From Caldovatus sediminis (GTDB lineage Bacteria > Pseudomonadota > Alphaproteobacteria > Acetobacterales > Acetobacteraceae), in NCBI RefSeq assembly GCF_014644455.1, contig NZ_BMKS01000020.1:1-50076 (forward strand): a stretch of DNA of 50,076 nucleotides. The letters run 5' to 3'. The position numbers were made by a program, and so were the translations under genes. The notes beneath the pieces are model-generated. The model made no database searches. It saw only the letters and a program-made list of their open reading frames with translations, and was not told the DNA's origin. Below are positions 33,552 to 42,490 of the stretch, one piece after another; the stretch's first letter is position 1, and the number at the start of each line of letters is the position of its first letter.

Positions 33552-34445
33552 TCACCCGATCTCGTAGAGGCCGCAGACCACGCGCTCGAGGCCGTCGCGC
33601 CAATGCGGCAGCCCCACGCCAAAGACATGCGCGAGCTTCCCGCACGCCAGCCGGCCGTCCGCCGGACGCGCCGCCTTCGTCGGATACTCCGCCGTGGCGA
33701 TCGGCACCACCCTCGGGCGCGGCCCGCCGAAGGGGGCGGCCGCCTCGAAGATCGCCTCGGCGAAGCCGTGCCAGGTCGTCTCGCCCGCACCTGCGGCGTG
33801 GAACACGCCCCGATACTCCGGGCGCCAGCCGGTCTCGCGCAGGCGCGCGAGCACCGCGGCGATGGCGTCGGCGAGGTCCGGCGCGGCGGTGGGGCAGCCG
33901 CGCTGGTCCGCCACCACGCGCAGCTCCGGCCGTTGCGCGCCGAGGGCGAGCATGGTGCGCACGAAGTTCCGCCCCGTCGGCGCGTGCACCCAGGCGGTGC
34001 GCAGCACGACCACGCGCTCCGCGCCCGACAGCGCCGCCCACTCGCCGGCGAGCTTGGTCCGGCCATAGGCGCCGAGCGGGTTCGGCGCGTCCTCCTCCGT
34101 ATAGGGCGCGCCCTTGCGCCCGTCGAAGACGTAGTCGGTGGAGAGGTGGATGAGCGGCGCGCCGCCGGCGCGCGCGCAGGCCGAGGCGACACGCGCCGGC
34201 CCGAGCGCATTGGCGCGGAAGGCCACCGGCTCCTCGTCCTCGGCGGCGTCCACCGCGGTCCAGGCGGCGCAGTTCACCACCGCGTCGGGCCGCGCCTCGG
34301 CGATCGCGGCGGCGATGCTCTCCGGCCGCTCCAGGTCGAATTCCGGGCGGCCGACGAGGACCGCCTCGAAGCCGCGCGCGGGCAGCGCCGTCGCCAGCCC
34401 GGTCGCGACCTGGCCGCCGCGCCCGGTCACGAGGACGCGCCGCAT
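33552..34445 (-). CDS. rfbD: dTDP-4-dehydrorhamnose reductase
   Basis: The last step of dTDP-L-rhamnose synthesis, NAD(P)H-dependent. The 297-residue extended-SDR protein has VLVTGRGGQVATGL at the N-terminus, DAVVNCAAWTAVDAAE, the HLSTDYVFDG block and YGRTKLAGE with the catalytic Tyr and Lys. FRTAWVHAPTGRNFVRTML-like segments fit the family (here LRTAWVHAP). The motif GRGGQ replaces the more usual GxxGQLG, a small deviation in the cofactor loop. ATG 34445 lies 5 bp after the rfbC stop. Fourth gene of the rhamnose operon. Confidence 0.93.
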   Translation of the reverse strand: MRRVLVTGRGGQVATGLATALPARGFEAVLVGRPEFDLERPESIAAAIAEARPDAVVNCAAWTAVDAAEDEEPVAFRANALGPARVASACARAGGAPLIHLSTDYVFDGRKGAPYTEEDAPNPLGAYGRTKLAGEWAALSGAERVVVLRTAWVHAPTGRNFVRTMLALGAQRPELRVVADQRGCPTAAPDLADAIAAVLARLRETGWRPEYRGVFHAAGAGETTWHGFAEAIFEAAAPFGGPRPRVVPIATAEYPTKAARPADGRLACGKLAHVFGVGLPHWRDGLERVVCGLYEIG

Positions 34446-34450
34446 CGCGC

Positions 34451-35014
34451 TCAGCCCGGATGGGTGAAGTGCCGCGGCAGATCGGCGAGGCGCGGCGCCG
34501 CGCGGTCCTTCTCCGACAGCACCGCCGCCTCCGCCGTCACCGGCCATTCGATGCCGAGCGCGGGGTCGTTCCACAGGATCCCCGCATCCGCGGCGCGGTC
34601 GTAGTAGGCGTCCACCTTGTAGATCACCTCGGTGTCGGGCTCGAGGGTGCAGAAGCCGTGGGCGAAGCCGCGCGGGATCCACATCTGGCGCCAGTTCGCG
34701 GCGCTCAGCACCGCCGCGACGTGCCGCCCGAAGGTCGGCGAGCCGTGGCGGATGTCCACCGCGACGTCGAACACCGCGCCGCGCGTCACCCGCACCAGCT
34801 TGCCCTGCGCCGAGGGCGGGACCTGGAAGTGCAGCCCGCGCACCACGCCGACCTGGCGCGAGAGGCTGTGGTTGTCCTGCACGAACTCCACGTCCACGCC
34901 GCATTCGGCCAGGGCCCGGCGGCTGTACACCTCCGAGAAGAAGCCGCGCTCGTCCGCGAGGCGCCGCGGCTCGATCAGCAGCACGTCGGGGATGGAGAGG
35001 CGTTCGACCCTCAC
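34451..35014 (-). CDS. rfbC: dTDP-4-dehydrorhamnose 3,5-epimerase
   Basis: Epimerises C3 and C5 of the dTDP-4-keto sugar. The 187-residue cupin protein shows the family blocks [38 protein letters not shown] (in part; catalytic His in RGLHFQ), [18 protein letters not shown] with the catalytic Asp, and IPRGFAHGF. Length is typical. The start is GTG at 35014, overlapping the rfbA stop as GTGA. Third gene of the operon. Confidence 0.95.
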   Translation of the reverse strand: MRVERLSIPDVLLIEPRRLADERGFFSEVYSRRALAECGVDVEFVQDNHSLSRQVGVVRGLHFQVPPSAQGKLVRVTRGAVFDVAVDIRHGSPTFGRHVAAVLSAANWRQMWIPRGFAHGFCTLEPDTEVIYKVDAYYDRAADAGILWNDPALGIEWPVTAEAAVLSEKDRAAPRLADLPRHFTHPG

Positions 35015-35892
35015 GCGTGCCGTCCCTCCGCGAGATCCAGCAGGTAGGCGCCGTAGGCCGTCCTGCCGAGCGCGGCGGCGCGGGCGCGCAGCGCCGCCGC
35101 GTCAATGAAGCCCATGCGGAAGGCGATCTCCTCGGGGCAGCCGACCTGCAGCCCCTGGCGCTCCTGCACGGTCTGCACGAACAGCGCCGCCTGCAGCAGC
35201 GAGGCGGGCGTGCCGGCGTCGAGCCAGGCGCAGCCGCGGCCGAGCCGCTCCGCGCGCAGCGCCCCGAGTTCCAGGTAGACCCTGTTGAGGTCGGTGATCT
35301 CCAGCTCCCCGCGCGCCGAGGGCCGCAGGCCGCGCGCCAGCTCGGTCACGCGCCGGTCGTAGAAGTAGAGGCCGATCACCGCCCAGTCCGACTTCGGCCG
35401 CGGCGGCTTCTCCTCCAGCGAGAGCACGCGCCCGGCCGCGTCGAACTCCGCCACGCCGTAGCGTTCCGGATCGGCGACGCGGTAGGCGAAGACCGTCGCC
35501 TCGCCCGCCTCGGCCCGCGTCGCCGCGGTGCGGAGCTGGTCGGACAGGCCGTGGCCGTAGATGATGTTGTCGCCGAGCGCCAGCGCGCAGGGCCCGCCGG
35601 CGATCCACTCGGCGCCGATGTGGAAGGCCTGGGCGATGCCCTCCGGCCGCGGCTGCTCGGCATAGCTCAGCGCGACGCCGAACTGCGAGCCGTCGCCGAG
35701 CAGGCGGCGGAACTGCGGCAGGTCCTGCGGCGTGGAGATCACCAGGATGTCGCGGATTCCCGCCAGCATCAGCGTCCCCAGCGGGTAGTAGACCATCGGC
35801 TTGTCGTAGACCGGCAGGAGCTGCTTGCTCGCCGCCAGCGTCATCGGATGCAGCCGGGTGCCGGAGCCGCCGGCGAGCAGGATGCCCTTCAT
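35011..35892 (-). CDS. rfbA: Glucose-1-phosphate thymidylyltransferase
   Basis: Makes dTDP-glucose from dTTP and glucose-1-phosphate. The 293-residue protein opens [18 protein letters not shown], the nucleotide-binding motif, followed by [17 protein letters not shown], and contains [13 protein letters not shown] and [23 protein letters not shown] 35892 overlaps the rfbB stop (ATGA). The frame extends 20 codons further up, but the conserved start is the one used. Second gene of the operon. Confidence 0.96.
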   Translation of the reverse strand: MKGILLAGGSGTRLHPMTLAASKQLLPVYDKPMVYYPLGTLMLAGIRDILVISTPQDLPQFRRLLGDGSQFGVALSYAEQPRPEGIAQAFHIGAEWIAGGPCALALGDNIIYGHGLSDQLRTAATRAEAGEATVFAYRVADPERYGVAEFDAAGRVLSLEEKPPRPKSDWAVIGLYFYDRRVTELARGLRPSARGELEITDLNRVYLELGALRAERLGRGCAWLDAGTPASLLQAALFVQTVQERQGLQVGCPEEIAFRMGFIDAAALRARAAALGRTAYGAYLLDLAEGRHA

Positions 35893-36950
35893 GCCGCCGC
35901 CGTCCCCAGGCGCTGCCCGGCGTAGCGCCGCTCGCGGATCGGCCGCCACCACGCCTCGTTGTCGAGGTACCAGCGCAGCGTCTCCTCGAGGCCCGTCTCG
36001 AAGTCCCGCCGCGCCTTCCAGCCCAGCGCCCGCTCCGCCGCGGACGGGTCCATGGCGTAGCGGAAGTCGTGCCCCGGCCGGTCCTTGACGAAGGTGATGA
36101 GCCTCTCCCGCGGCCCGGCCGGGTCGGGGCGCAGCTGGTCGAGCGTGGCGCAGATCGCCTTCACCACCTGCAGGTTCGTCCGCTCCTGCCGCGGCCCGAG
36201 GCAGTAGGTCTCGCCCGGCCGCCCGCGCTGCAACGCGAGCACCAGCGCCTCCGCGTGGTCCTCGACATGGATCCAGTCGCGGATGTTGGAGCCGTCGCCA
36301 TAGACCGGCAGGGGCTTGCCCTCCAGCGCGTTGAGCGCGACGAGCGGGATCAGCTTCTCGGGGAACTGCCAGGGCCCGTAATTGTTCGTCGTGTTCGTCA
36401 CGAAGGCCGGCAGCCCGTAGGTGTGGTGCCAGGCGCGCACCAGGTGGTCGGACGCCGCCTTGGAGGCCGAGTAGGGGCTGCGCGGGTCGTAGCGCGTCGT
36501 CTCGCGGAAGGGCGGGTCGTCCGCGCTCTCGAGCGAGCCGAACACCTCGTCGGTGGAGACGTGGTGGAAGCGGAACGCCGCCCTCGCCGGCGCGTCCAGC
36601 GACAGCCAGTGCTCCCGCGCCGCCTCCAGCAGCACCTGCGTGCCGACGACGTTGGTGCGGATGAAGTCCGCCGGCCCGTCTATCGAGCGGTCCACGTGGC
36701 TCTCCGCCGCGAGGTGCATCACCGCGCGCGGGCGGTGCTGCGCGAACGCCGCGCGCATCGCGGCGGCGTCGCAGATGTCGGCGCGGACGTGCACGTGGCG
36801 CCGGTCGCGCAGCCAGGGGCCGAGCGAGTCCGGGCTCGCGGCGTAGGTCAGCTTGTCCACGTTGACGACGACGGCATCGGTCGTCGCCAGCAGGCGGCGC
36901 ACCACCGCGGAGCCGATGAAGCCCATGCCGCCGGTGACGAGGATGACCAA
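35889..36950 (-). CDS. rfbB: dTDP-glucose 4,6-dehydratase
   Basis: Forms dTDP-4-keto-6-deoxyglucose with bound NAD. The 353-residue extended SDR starts [20 protein letters not shown] (GxxGxxG), has [12 protein letters not shown], the STDEVFGSL block with the catalytic Thr-Asp-Glu, and [14 protein letters not shown] with Tyr and Lys. The start is TTG at 36950: GGAGAG on this strand (36964-36959) is exactly 8 bp upstream, whereas longer in-frame versions (GTG 36989, ATG 37037) add Pro/Ala-rich residues with no homology. First gene of a six-gene operon; a consensus-like promoter lies at 37054-37026. Confidence 0.94.
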   Translation of the reverse strand: MVILVTGGMGFIGSAVVRRLLATTDAVVVNVDKLTYAASPDSLGPWLRDRRHVHVRADICDAAAMRAAFAQHRPRAVMHLAAESHVDRSIDGPADFIRTNVVGTQVLLEAAREHWLSLDAPARAAFRFHHVSTDEVFGSLESADDPPFRETTRYDPRSPYSASKAASDHLVRAWHHTYGLPAFVTNTTNNYGPWQFPEKLIPLVALNALEGKPLPVYGDGSNIRDWIHVEDHAEALVLALQRGRPGETYCLGPRQERTNLQVVKAICATLDQLRPDPAGPRERLITFVKDRPGHDFRYAMDPSAAERALGWKARRDFETGLEETLRWYLDNEAWWRPIRERRYAGQRLGTAAA

Positions 36951-36958
36951 GGACGCGA

Positions 36959-36964
36959 CTCTCC
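36959..36964 (-). promoter_or_regulatory. Ribosome binding site fixing the TTG start of rfbB
   Basis: GGAGAG on the minus strand, 8 bp before the TTG at 36950. It decides between the TTG and the longer GTG/ATG alternatives. Confidence 0.7.
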
Positions 36965-37025
36965 GATCCGTCGGGCCCGCCGGGGACACCGGGGCGGCGT
37001 GCGGCGCCCCTGCGGCCCGCGGGCC

Positions 37026-37054
37026 TCCTAACCCCATCCCGCCGGCCGGCGCAA
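37026..37054 (-). promoter_or_regulatory. Candidate promoter of the rhamnose operon
   Basis: On the minus strand TTGCGC (37054-37049), 17-bp spacer, TTAGGA (37031-37026). It has the same -35 sequence and spacing as the hldE promoter and would give a leader of about 70 nt to the rfbB TTG. Confidence 0.55.
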
Positions 37055-37086
37055 GTCGCGCCCGCCCGGCGCCGCCGGCCGCCGTT

Positions 37087-38199
37087 CTACCAGCCGTTGA
37101 CGCGGCCCCAGACGGCGATCACCTGCTCGCCGCCCTCGACCACATGATAGCGGTCGTATGCGGCGGCAGTGAGGCAGGCGTGGTTCGGCGCGACGCGCAC
37201 CCGCGCCCCGACCGGCAGCCGGTCGAAGGGCAGCGGGCCGGATTCGCCGCGCACCTCGCCGTGCTCCTGGTGGGTGCGCACGACGATGGCATCGCCGAAG
37301 CTCGGGCGGCCGGCGCGGTCCAGCATCAGGCCGAAGCCGTAGTCGCGCGGCGCGGCCTGGGTGCTGCGGTCCTTCGACAGCGCCAGGGCGCCGGCGTCGA
37401 GCAGCACCGCGTTGCGCTCCGGCTTGCGCCCGATCACCGAGGCGAGGACGGTGAGCGCGATGTCCTCCGGCCCGTGCGTGCCGAGCTGCATCTGGAACAG
37501 GTCGCCGAACATGTACACGCCGGCGCGCACCTCGGTGACGCCGGCGAGCGAGCGCGCGTGCAGCGCGGTCGGCGAGGAGCCGAGCGAGACGATCTCCACC
37601 CGGTGCCCCGCCGCGCGCAGGCGTTCGGCGGCGCGCACGACGCCGGCGCGCTCGGCCTCGGCGATCGCCTCCATCTCGCCCGGCGAGCGGCCGGCGTAGG
37701 AGTGCCCGGCATGGGCCAGAACGCCGACGAGGCGCGGCCCGAGGCGGGCGGCGACGGCCAGCAGCGCCTCCGAGTCCGGCGCGACGCCGCCGCGGCCCTC
37801 GCCCACGTCCACCTCGACCAGGGCGCGCACCGGGCCGGGATGGGCGGCGATGGCGGCGGCGGCGTCCGGATCGTCGGTGATCACCTTCACGTCAGCGCCG
37901 GCGGCGTTCAGCGCCGCCACCGCGTCGAGCTTCGCCGGGGCGATGCCGACGGCGTAGATCTGGTCGCGCCAGCCGCCCTCGGCGAAGTAGCGCGCCTCGG
38001 CGAGGGTCGAGACGGTGATCGGACCGCCCCCCGGCGCCGCCAGGGCCGCGACCTCGCGGCTCTTCGCGGTCTTCAGGTGCGGGCGCAGCCGCACGCCCGG
38101 ATGGCGCGCAATGGCGTCGGCCATGGCCGCCAGGTTGCGCTTGAGGATGCCGAGGTCGAGGACCAGGCAGGGGGTCGGCAGGTCGTCCAGGGTCGTCAT
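37087..38199 (-). CDS. PLP-dependent D-threonine aldolase / D-serine dehydratase-like enzyme (DSD1 family)
   Basis: A 370-residue fold-type III PLP enzyme. The Lys that binds PLP is in RPHLKTAKS (near residue 51); the barrel includes [12 protein letters not shown] and SLGSSPTAL; the C-terminal metal-binding His-x-Cys is in [16 protein letters not shown]. This combination is that of D-threonine aldolase and metal-dependent D-serine dehydratase. ATG 38199 ([16 protein letters not shown]) matches family N-termini; a TTG seven codons earlier is possible. A CATAGT element at 38214-38209 may drive it separately. It follows an M81 peptidase gene, suggesting D-amino-acid or modified-peptide breakdown. 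Confidence 0.85.
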   Translation of the reverse strand: MTTLDDLPTPCLVLDLGILKRNLAAMADAIARHPGVRLRPHLKTAKSREVAALAAPGGGPITVSTLAEARYFAEGGWRDQIYAVGIAPAKLDAVAALNAAGADVKVITDDPDAAAAIAAHPGPVRALVEVDVGEGRGGVAPDSEALLAVAARLGPRLVGVLAHAGHSYAGRSPGEMEAIAEAERAGVVRAAERLRAAGHRVEIVSLGSSPTALHARSLAGVTEVRAGVYMFGDLFQMQLGTHGPEDIALTVLASVIGRKPERNAVLLDAGALALSKDRSTQAAPRDYGFGLMLDRAGRPSFGDAIVVRTHQEHGEVRGESGPLPFDRLPVGARVRVAPNHACLTAAAYDRYHVVEGGEQVIAVWGRVNGW

Positions 38200-38255
38200 G
38201 GCAGGCACACTATGGCGCAACCGCGGCGCGCGCCAGGACGCCCCCGGGCGGTCCG

Positions 38256-39788
38256 TCAGCGGGCGCGCGCCGGCAGCGACCAGCTCGCGTCGGGATCGAG
38301 CGGCAGCACCGGGCGCGGCAGGCGCTTCCAGTCGAAGCGGGAGAGGATCGGGCTGGTCAGGCCGGGGCAGTCCACCTCGACGATCTGCTCGTGGCGGAAG
38401 AACTCGTCGAAGCCGCCGCGGAAATGGCCGCGCGACTTCACCACCACCGCGCGCGCGGCGCCGATGTCAAGGCCGAGATGCTCGAAGAACACCGGATCGG
38501 CGCATTGCGCGCGGCGCGAGACGACGACGACCGTGATGCCCCCGATCTGCAGCGCCGCGGTCGGGCCGAGGTCCACCGCCGTGTTGGCGTAGATGCCGCG
38601 CCGCCCCGTCACCCGGCCGTCGGAGAGCGCGCGCACCTCCGCCTCCGCCGCGAAGGGCCGGCTGAACGGGTCGTCCGCCGCGAGCGTGCCCTGCGGACGG
38701 TTGAACCGCGCCGTGAGGCGCGCGCCGCGGCCGAGGCGGTGCGCCTCCGCGGCGAGCAGCGGGTCGTGGATGATGCCGACCAGGCAGTCGCGCACGTCCG
38801 CCTTGTGGAACGCCTCCAGGATGTACATCGTGTTGCCGCGCGCGCCGCCGCCCGGATTGTCGGCGACGTCGGCGAAGGCGAGCGGCACCGGACTTTCCTT
38901 CGCGCGGCGCACGGCATCCTCCAGCGGCGTGAGGTGCGCCACGAAACGATGCCGGCGCTCCCAGGTCGCAAGGGCGAGTTCATCCGCCAGCGCCTCCGCC
39001 GCCTCCGCCTCGGTCGCGGTGACGATGATCGCCATGCCGTTGAAGGGCGTGTCGCCGTAGGCGAAGCCGCCCATGACCGAGACGTTGAGGATGCGCGGAT
39101 CGCCCGCCTGCCGCTCCTGGCCGAGGTTGATGACCTCGGCGTAGGGTCCCTGCGCGGTCAGCATGCTGACCGTCGGCGCCACGATCGGCAGGCGGCGGAA
39201 GGCGCGGTGCGCGCGCAGGCCGCCCATCAGGCGGCGCAGGTGCCGCGCGCTCTCGGCGCCGCGCTCGCGCAGGTCGAGATGCGGGTTGGTGCGGTAGCCG
39301 ACGAAGACGTCGCACAGCGCCACCATGCGGTCGGAGACGTTGGCGTGCAGGTCGTAGCTGCACACCACCGGCACCTCCGGGCCGAGGATGTCGCGGACGA
39401 GCTGCTGCACCGTGCCCTCGGGATCGTCGTCGCCCTCGGCGAGGCCGGCGCCGTGCAGCACGCAGTAGACCCCGTCCACCTCCCCGCGCAGCGCCTCCAG
39501 GCCGCGGCGCCAGATCGCCATCATCCCGGCGAAGACGGAACCGCGCACCGGCCCGTTCGGCTCCGCCATGGCGAGCAGGATCGGGCGCGGCCGCCACGGC
39601 CCCGCGGCGTCCATATCTGCGACGAAGCCCGGCATCTCGGCCAGCATGCGCGGCGCGGCCGCGCGGGCGTCGGCGAGCATCGCCTCGCCCTCGAACCAGC
39701 GGTGCGCGAAGTCCTCGCGCTCCGCCGGCGGGGCGAAGCGGTTGCACTCGATCGAGAAGCCGAGCAGCGCGACGCGCGGACCGTTCAC
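38256..39788 (-). CDS. M81 family metallopeptidase (MlrC/microcystinase C-like)
   Basis: A 510-residue protein of the MlrC family, whose founder cleaves linearised microcystin. Family features visible are ALLGFSIECNRFAP at the N-terminus, GVYCVLHGAGLAEGDDDPEG, PVVCSYDLHANVSDRM (metal-binding Asp and His), VGYRTNPHLDLRERG with another His, and the C-terminal VDCPGLTSP block. The start is GTG at 39788, overlapping the preceding stop as GTGA. Most family members are of unknown physiological role and widespread in soil and water proteobacteria; microcystin degradation should not be assumed. Expressed with a threonine-synthase-like gene. Confidence 0.88.
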   Translation of the reverse strand: MNGPRVALLGFSIECNRFAPPAEREDFAHRWFEGEAMLADARAAAPRMLAEMPGFVADMDAAGPWRPRPILLAMAEPNGPVRGSVFAGMMAIWRRGLEALRGEVDGVYCVLHGAGLAEGDDDPEGTVQQLVRDILGPEVPVVCSYDLHANVSDRMVALCDVFVGYRTNPHLDLRERGAESARHLRRLMGGLRAHRAFRRLPIVAPTVSMLTAQGPYAEVINLGQERQAGDPRILNVSVMGGFAYGDTPFNGMAIIVTATEAEAAEALADELALATWERRHRFVAHLTPLEDAVRRAKESPVPLAFADVADNPGGGARGNTMYILEAFHKADVRDCLVGIIHDPLLAAEAHRLGRGARLTARFNRPQGTLAADDPFSRPFAAEAEVRALSDGRVTGRRGIYANTAVDLGPTAALQIGGITVVVVSRRAQCADPVFFEHLGLDIGAARAVVVKSRGHFRGGFDEFFRHEQIVEVDCPGLTSPILSRFDWKRLPRPVLPLDPDASWSLPARAR

Positions 39789-40915
39789 AGCGACACCCCC
39801 ATCAGCTCGGCGATGCGCGGCGTGGCCTTGAGGCCCGTTCCGGTCAGCACCACCACCGTCGTCTCCTCGGCGCGGATCGCCCCGCTCGCCAGCAGCTTGG
39901 CGAAGGCCGCCGCCGCCTGGGCCGAGGTCGGCTCGACATAGACGCCGCCGCGCGCGAGGTCGAGCGTCGCCGCGCCGATCTCCGCCTCGTTCAGCATCAC
40001 CGCGCCGCCGCCGGTGTCGCGCAGCACCTGGAGCACCTCCGGCAGCCGGATCGGCCGGGCGATCGCGGTCCCCTCGGCGATCGTCGGCGCCGGCGCCGCC
40101 GCCGGCGCCCCGAGGAAGGCGCGCGCGATCGGCGCGCAGTTCTCCGGCTGCGCGGCGAAGATGCGCGGCGGCCGCGCGATCTCGCCGGCGCGCTTCAGCT
40201 CCTCGAAGCCGATGCCGCAGCCGAGCACGTTCGAGCCCGCGCCGCAGGGGACGATCACGTTGTCCGGCGCGCGGAAGCCGAGGTCCTCCCACAGCTCGTA
40301 GGCCAGCGTCTTGGTGCCGTGCAGGAAGAACGGATGCCAGTTGTGGCTCGCGTAGAAGATGCGCTCCGCCTGGCGCAACGCCTCCTCCGCGCAGTCCTGG
40401 CGGCTGCCGGGGACCAGCTCGATCGCGGCGCCGCTCGCGCGCGCCTGCACGGTCTTGGCCGGGGAGGTGCCGGCCGGCACCAGGATCTTCGCCCGCATCC
40501 CCCCGGCCGCCGCGTAGGCCGCGACGGCGGCGCCGCCATTGCCGGAGGAATCCTCCAGCACCTCCCTCACCCCCTGCGCGCGCAGCAGCGAGAGCATCAC
40601 GCTGGCGCCGCGGTCCTTGAAGCTGCCGGTCGGCATGAACCACTCGCACTTCAGCAGCGCGGTGGCGCCGGCGACGCGGCGGGGGACCAGCGGCGTGCAG
40701 CCCTCGCCCAGGCTGATCGGGTCCTCCGGCGCGAAGGGCAGCGCCGCGGCGTAGCGCCAGAGCGAGCGCCGCTCGCGCCGGATCGCGTCGCGCCTCAGGC
40801 CGGGCAGCGGCGTCAGCAGCAGCGGCGCCCGGCCGTCGCCGCACCAGCGCGGCGGATCGAGCGGCCAGGTGCGGCCGGTGCGGGGGTCCAGATAGGCGGC
40901 GGGCGGCGTCGTCAT
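39785..40915 (-). CDS. Threonine-synthase-like PLP-dependent enzyme
   Basis: A 376-residue fold-type II PLP enzyme. The PLP Lys is in PTGSFKDRGAS (near residue 103), with the cofactor phosphate loop SSGNGGAAVAAYAAA and the closing VVLTGTGLKATP. The N-terminal YLDPRTGRTWPLDPPRW resembles the CDxC-lacking form of threonine synthases. There is no homoserine kinase or homoserine dehydrogenase next to it, and the operon contains a peptidase and a D-amino-acid enzyme, so a catabolic lyase or dehydratase is as likely as true threonine synthesis. ATG 40915; a longer frame begins at 40945. Confidence 0.82.
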   Translation of the reverse strand: MTTPPAAYLDPRTGRTWPLDPPRWCGDGRAPLLLTPLPGLRRDAIRRERRSLWRYAAALPFAPEDPISLGEGCTPLVPRRVAGATALLKCEWFMPTGSFKDRGASVMLSLLRAQGVREVLEDSSGNGGAAVAAYAAAGGMRAKILVPAGTSPAKTVQARASGAAIELVPGSRQDCAEEALRQAERIFYASHNWHPFFLHGTKTLAYELWEDLGFRAPDNVIVPCGAGSNVLGCGIGFEELKRAGEIARPPRIFAAQPENCAPIARAFLGAPAAAPAPTIAEGTAIARPIRLPEVLQVLRDTGGGAVMLNEAEIGAATLDLARGGVYVEPTSAQAAAAFAKLLASGAIRAEETTVVVLTGTGLKATPRIAELMGVSL

Positions 40916-40971
40916 GGCGGCGGGAAGGTCGCTTGCCGCACGCACCTCCGCAAGTCCATCCTCCCCCTGCC

Positions 40972-42081
40972 ATGACCGAACTCGAAACCGCCGTCGCCCG
41001 GCTCGCCGCGGACCTGGTCCGAATCGACAGCCGCTCCTTCGTCTCCAACCTCCCCCTCGCCGAGCGGATCGAGGCCGAACTCGCCGGCTTCGAGATCGAG
41101 CGGCTCGACTACGCCGACGCCCGCGGCGTGCGGAAGCGCGCCCTCGTCGCCCATCGCGGCCCGCCGGGCGGCTACGCCCTCTCGGGCCACATGGACACCG
41201 TGCCGGACACCGGCTGGCAGGAGGATCCCTTCTCCGCCCGCATCGACGAGCAGGGCTTCCTGCACGGCCTCGGCAGCGCCGACATGAAGGGCCAGGTCGC
41301 CGCCGCCATCCTCGCCGCCAGGGCCGCCGACAGGGACACCCCCGTGACCCTCCTCCTCACCACCGACGAGGAGACCACCAAGCAGGGCGCGCGCCTGATC
41401 GCGCAGTCCTCCGCCCTCGCCCGCTCCCTCGGCCTCCTCGGCATCGTCGTCGCCGAGCCGACACGCCTCGCCCCGGTGCGCGGCCACCGCTCGCACATCA
41501 ACTTCACGGCCGAGGCGGAGGGCGTGCAGGCGCACTCCGCCCTCGGCACCGGGGTGAACGCCAACTGGCAGCTCATCCCCTTCCTCGCCGAGATGCGCAG
41601 CCTGTACGAGCGCCTGCGCAGCGACCCCTCGCTGCAGGACCCCGCCTACGAGCCGCCCTTCTCCGACTTCAACCTGGTCCTCGACAACCACGGCACGGCG
41701 CTGAACGTGACGGTCGCGCGCGCCACCGCGGGCATCAAGTACCGCTACAGCCACTCCATAGACCCCACGCCCGTCGTCGAGGCCGTCCGCGCCGCGGCCG
41801 CCCGCGCCGGGGTGCGCCTGACCGAGCAGCGCGAGGGGCCGCCGCCCGAGCTTCCCGAGGACCACCCGCTCATCCAGCTCGCCGTGCAGCACACCAACCA
41901 GCGCGCCCGCACCGTCCCCTACGGCACGGACGCCTGCGAGCTGCAGGCGATCGCCCCCTGCGTCGTCCTCGGCCCGGAATCCTCGGACACGATCCACACC
42001 CCGCAGGAGCGCGCGCGCATCGCCGAGCTCGCCGCCGCGGTGCCGCTGTTCGGCCGGCTGCTCGCGGCGGGACGCGCCTGA
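40972..42081 (+). CDS. M20 family metallopeptidase/deacylase (ArgE/DapE-like)
   Basis: A 369-residue two-metal hydrolase. The predicted zinc ligands and catalytic residues are His73 and Asp75 (GHMDTVP), Asp104 (SADMKGQ), Glu133-Glu134 (TDEETT) and the C-terminal His in SDTIHTPQE; a dimerisation domain lies between (about 165-275). N-acylamino-acid deacylase, acetylornithine deacetylase-like or small-peptide hydrolysis are all possible. I chose ATG 40972; the TTG at 40933 adds a Pro/His-rich leader. It is divergent from the amino-acid/peptidase operon, supporting a shared amino-acid theme. Confidence 0.88.
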   Translation: MTELETAVARLAADLVRIDSRSFVSNLPLAERIEAELAGFEIERLDYADARGVRKRALVAHRGPPGGYALSGHMDTVPDTGWQEDPFSARIDEQGFLHGLGSADMKGQVAAAILAARAADRDTPVTLLLTTDEETTKQGARLIAQSSALARSLGLLGIVVAEPTRLAPVRGHRSHINFTAEAEGVQAHSALGTGVNANWQLIPFLAEMRSLYERLRSDPSLQDPAYEPPFSDFNLVLDNHGTALNVTVARATAGIKYRYSHSIDPTPVVEAVRAAAARAGVRLTEQREGPPPELPEDHPLIQLAVQHTNQRARTVPYGTDACELQAIAPCVVLGPESSDTIHTPQERARIAELAAAVPLFGRLLAAGRA

Positions 42082-42087
42082 CGGGCC

Positions 42088-42117
42088 GGGGCGGCTGAGG
42101 CGCGCCTCAGCCGCCCC
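42088..42117. terminator. Perfect 30-bp palindrome, bidirectional terminator
   Basis: All 15 pairs match (42088-42102 with 42103-42117), giving a 13-bp stem with a CGCG loop in RNA. It lies between the convergent M20 and phhB genes and includes the phhB stop codon (TCA on this strand at 42107-42109) and its last Gly codons. No T tract. Confidence 0.65.
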
Positions 42118-42415
42118 CCTCCCCCAGCAGCGCGTCGATCGCGCGCGCCAGCGCGACGTCGCGCTCCGACAGCCCGCCCGCGTCGTGGGTCGTCAGCGTG
42201 ATCTCCACCCGGTTCCAGACGTTCGACCATTCCGGGTGGTGGTCGTGCTTCTCGGCCAGCAGGGCGACGCGGGCCATGAAGCCGAAGGCCTCGGAGAAGT
42301 CGCGGAAGCGGAAGCCGCGCCGGATGGCGTCGCGGCCCTCGATCAGGCTCCAGCCCGGCAGGATGCCGGGCAGGGCGGCGCGGGCGGCGGGGTCGAGCCG
42401 GGCGATGGGGGCCAT
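42107..42415 (-). CDS. phhB: Pterin-4a-carbinolamine dehydratase
   Basis: Recycles tetrahydrobiopterin-type cofactors by dehydrating the carbinolamine made by aromatic amino-acid hydroxylases. The 102-residue protein has the active-site block [19 protein letters not shown] (His57, His59, His60 and Pro61) and the C-terminal [17 protein letters not shown] segment, all typical. The start ATG at 42415 has GAGGAGGAA about 9 bp upstream. No phenylalanine hydroxylase gene is adjacent. The last codons and stop lie within a perfect palindrome. Confidence 0.95.
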   Translation of the reverse strand: MAPIARLDPAARAALPGILPGWSLIEGRDAIRRGFRFRDFSEAFGFMARVALLAEKHDHHPEWSNVWNRVEITLTTHDAGGLSERDVALARAIDALLGEGGG

Positions 42416-42490
42416 GGCGCGTCGTTCCTCCTCTTTCTCCTCCCGGACCGCTTGACGCGGACGGCGGCGCGGCGTCCGGTGGCGCCCATC

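Noticed and set aside
33526-34210. Upstream extension of the double glycosyltransferase into rfbD
   Set aside because: The extra about 230 residues lie in the wrong frame of rfbD and resemble no glycosyltransferase leader.
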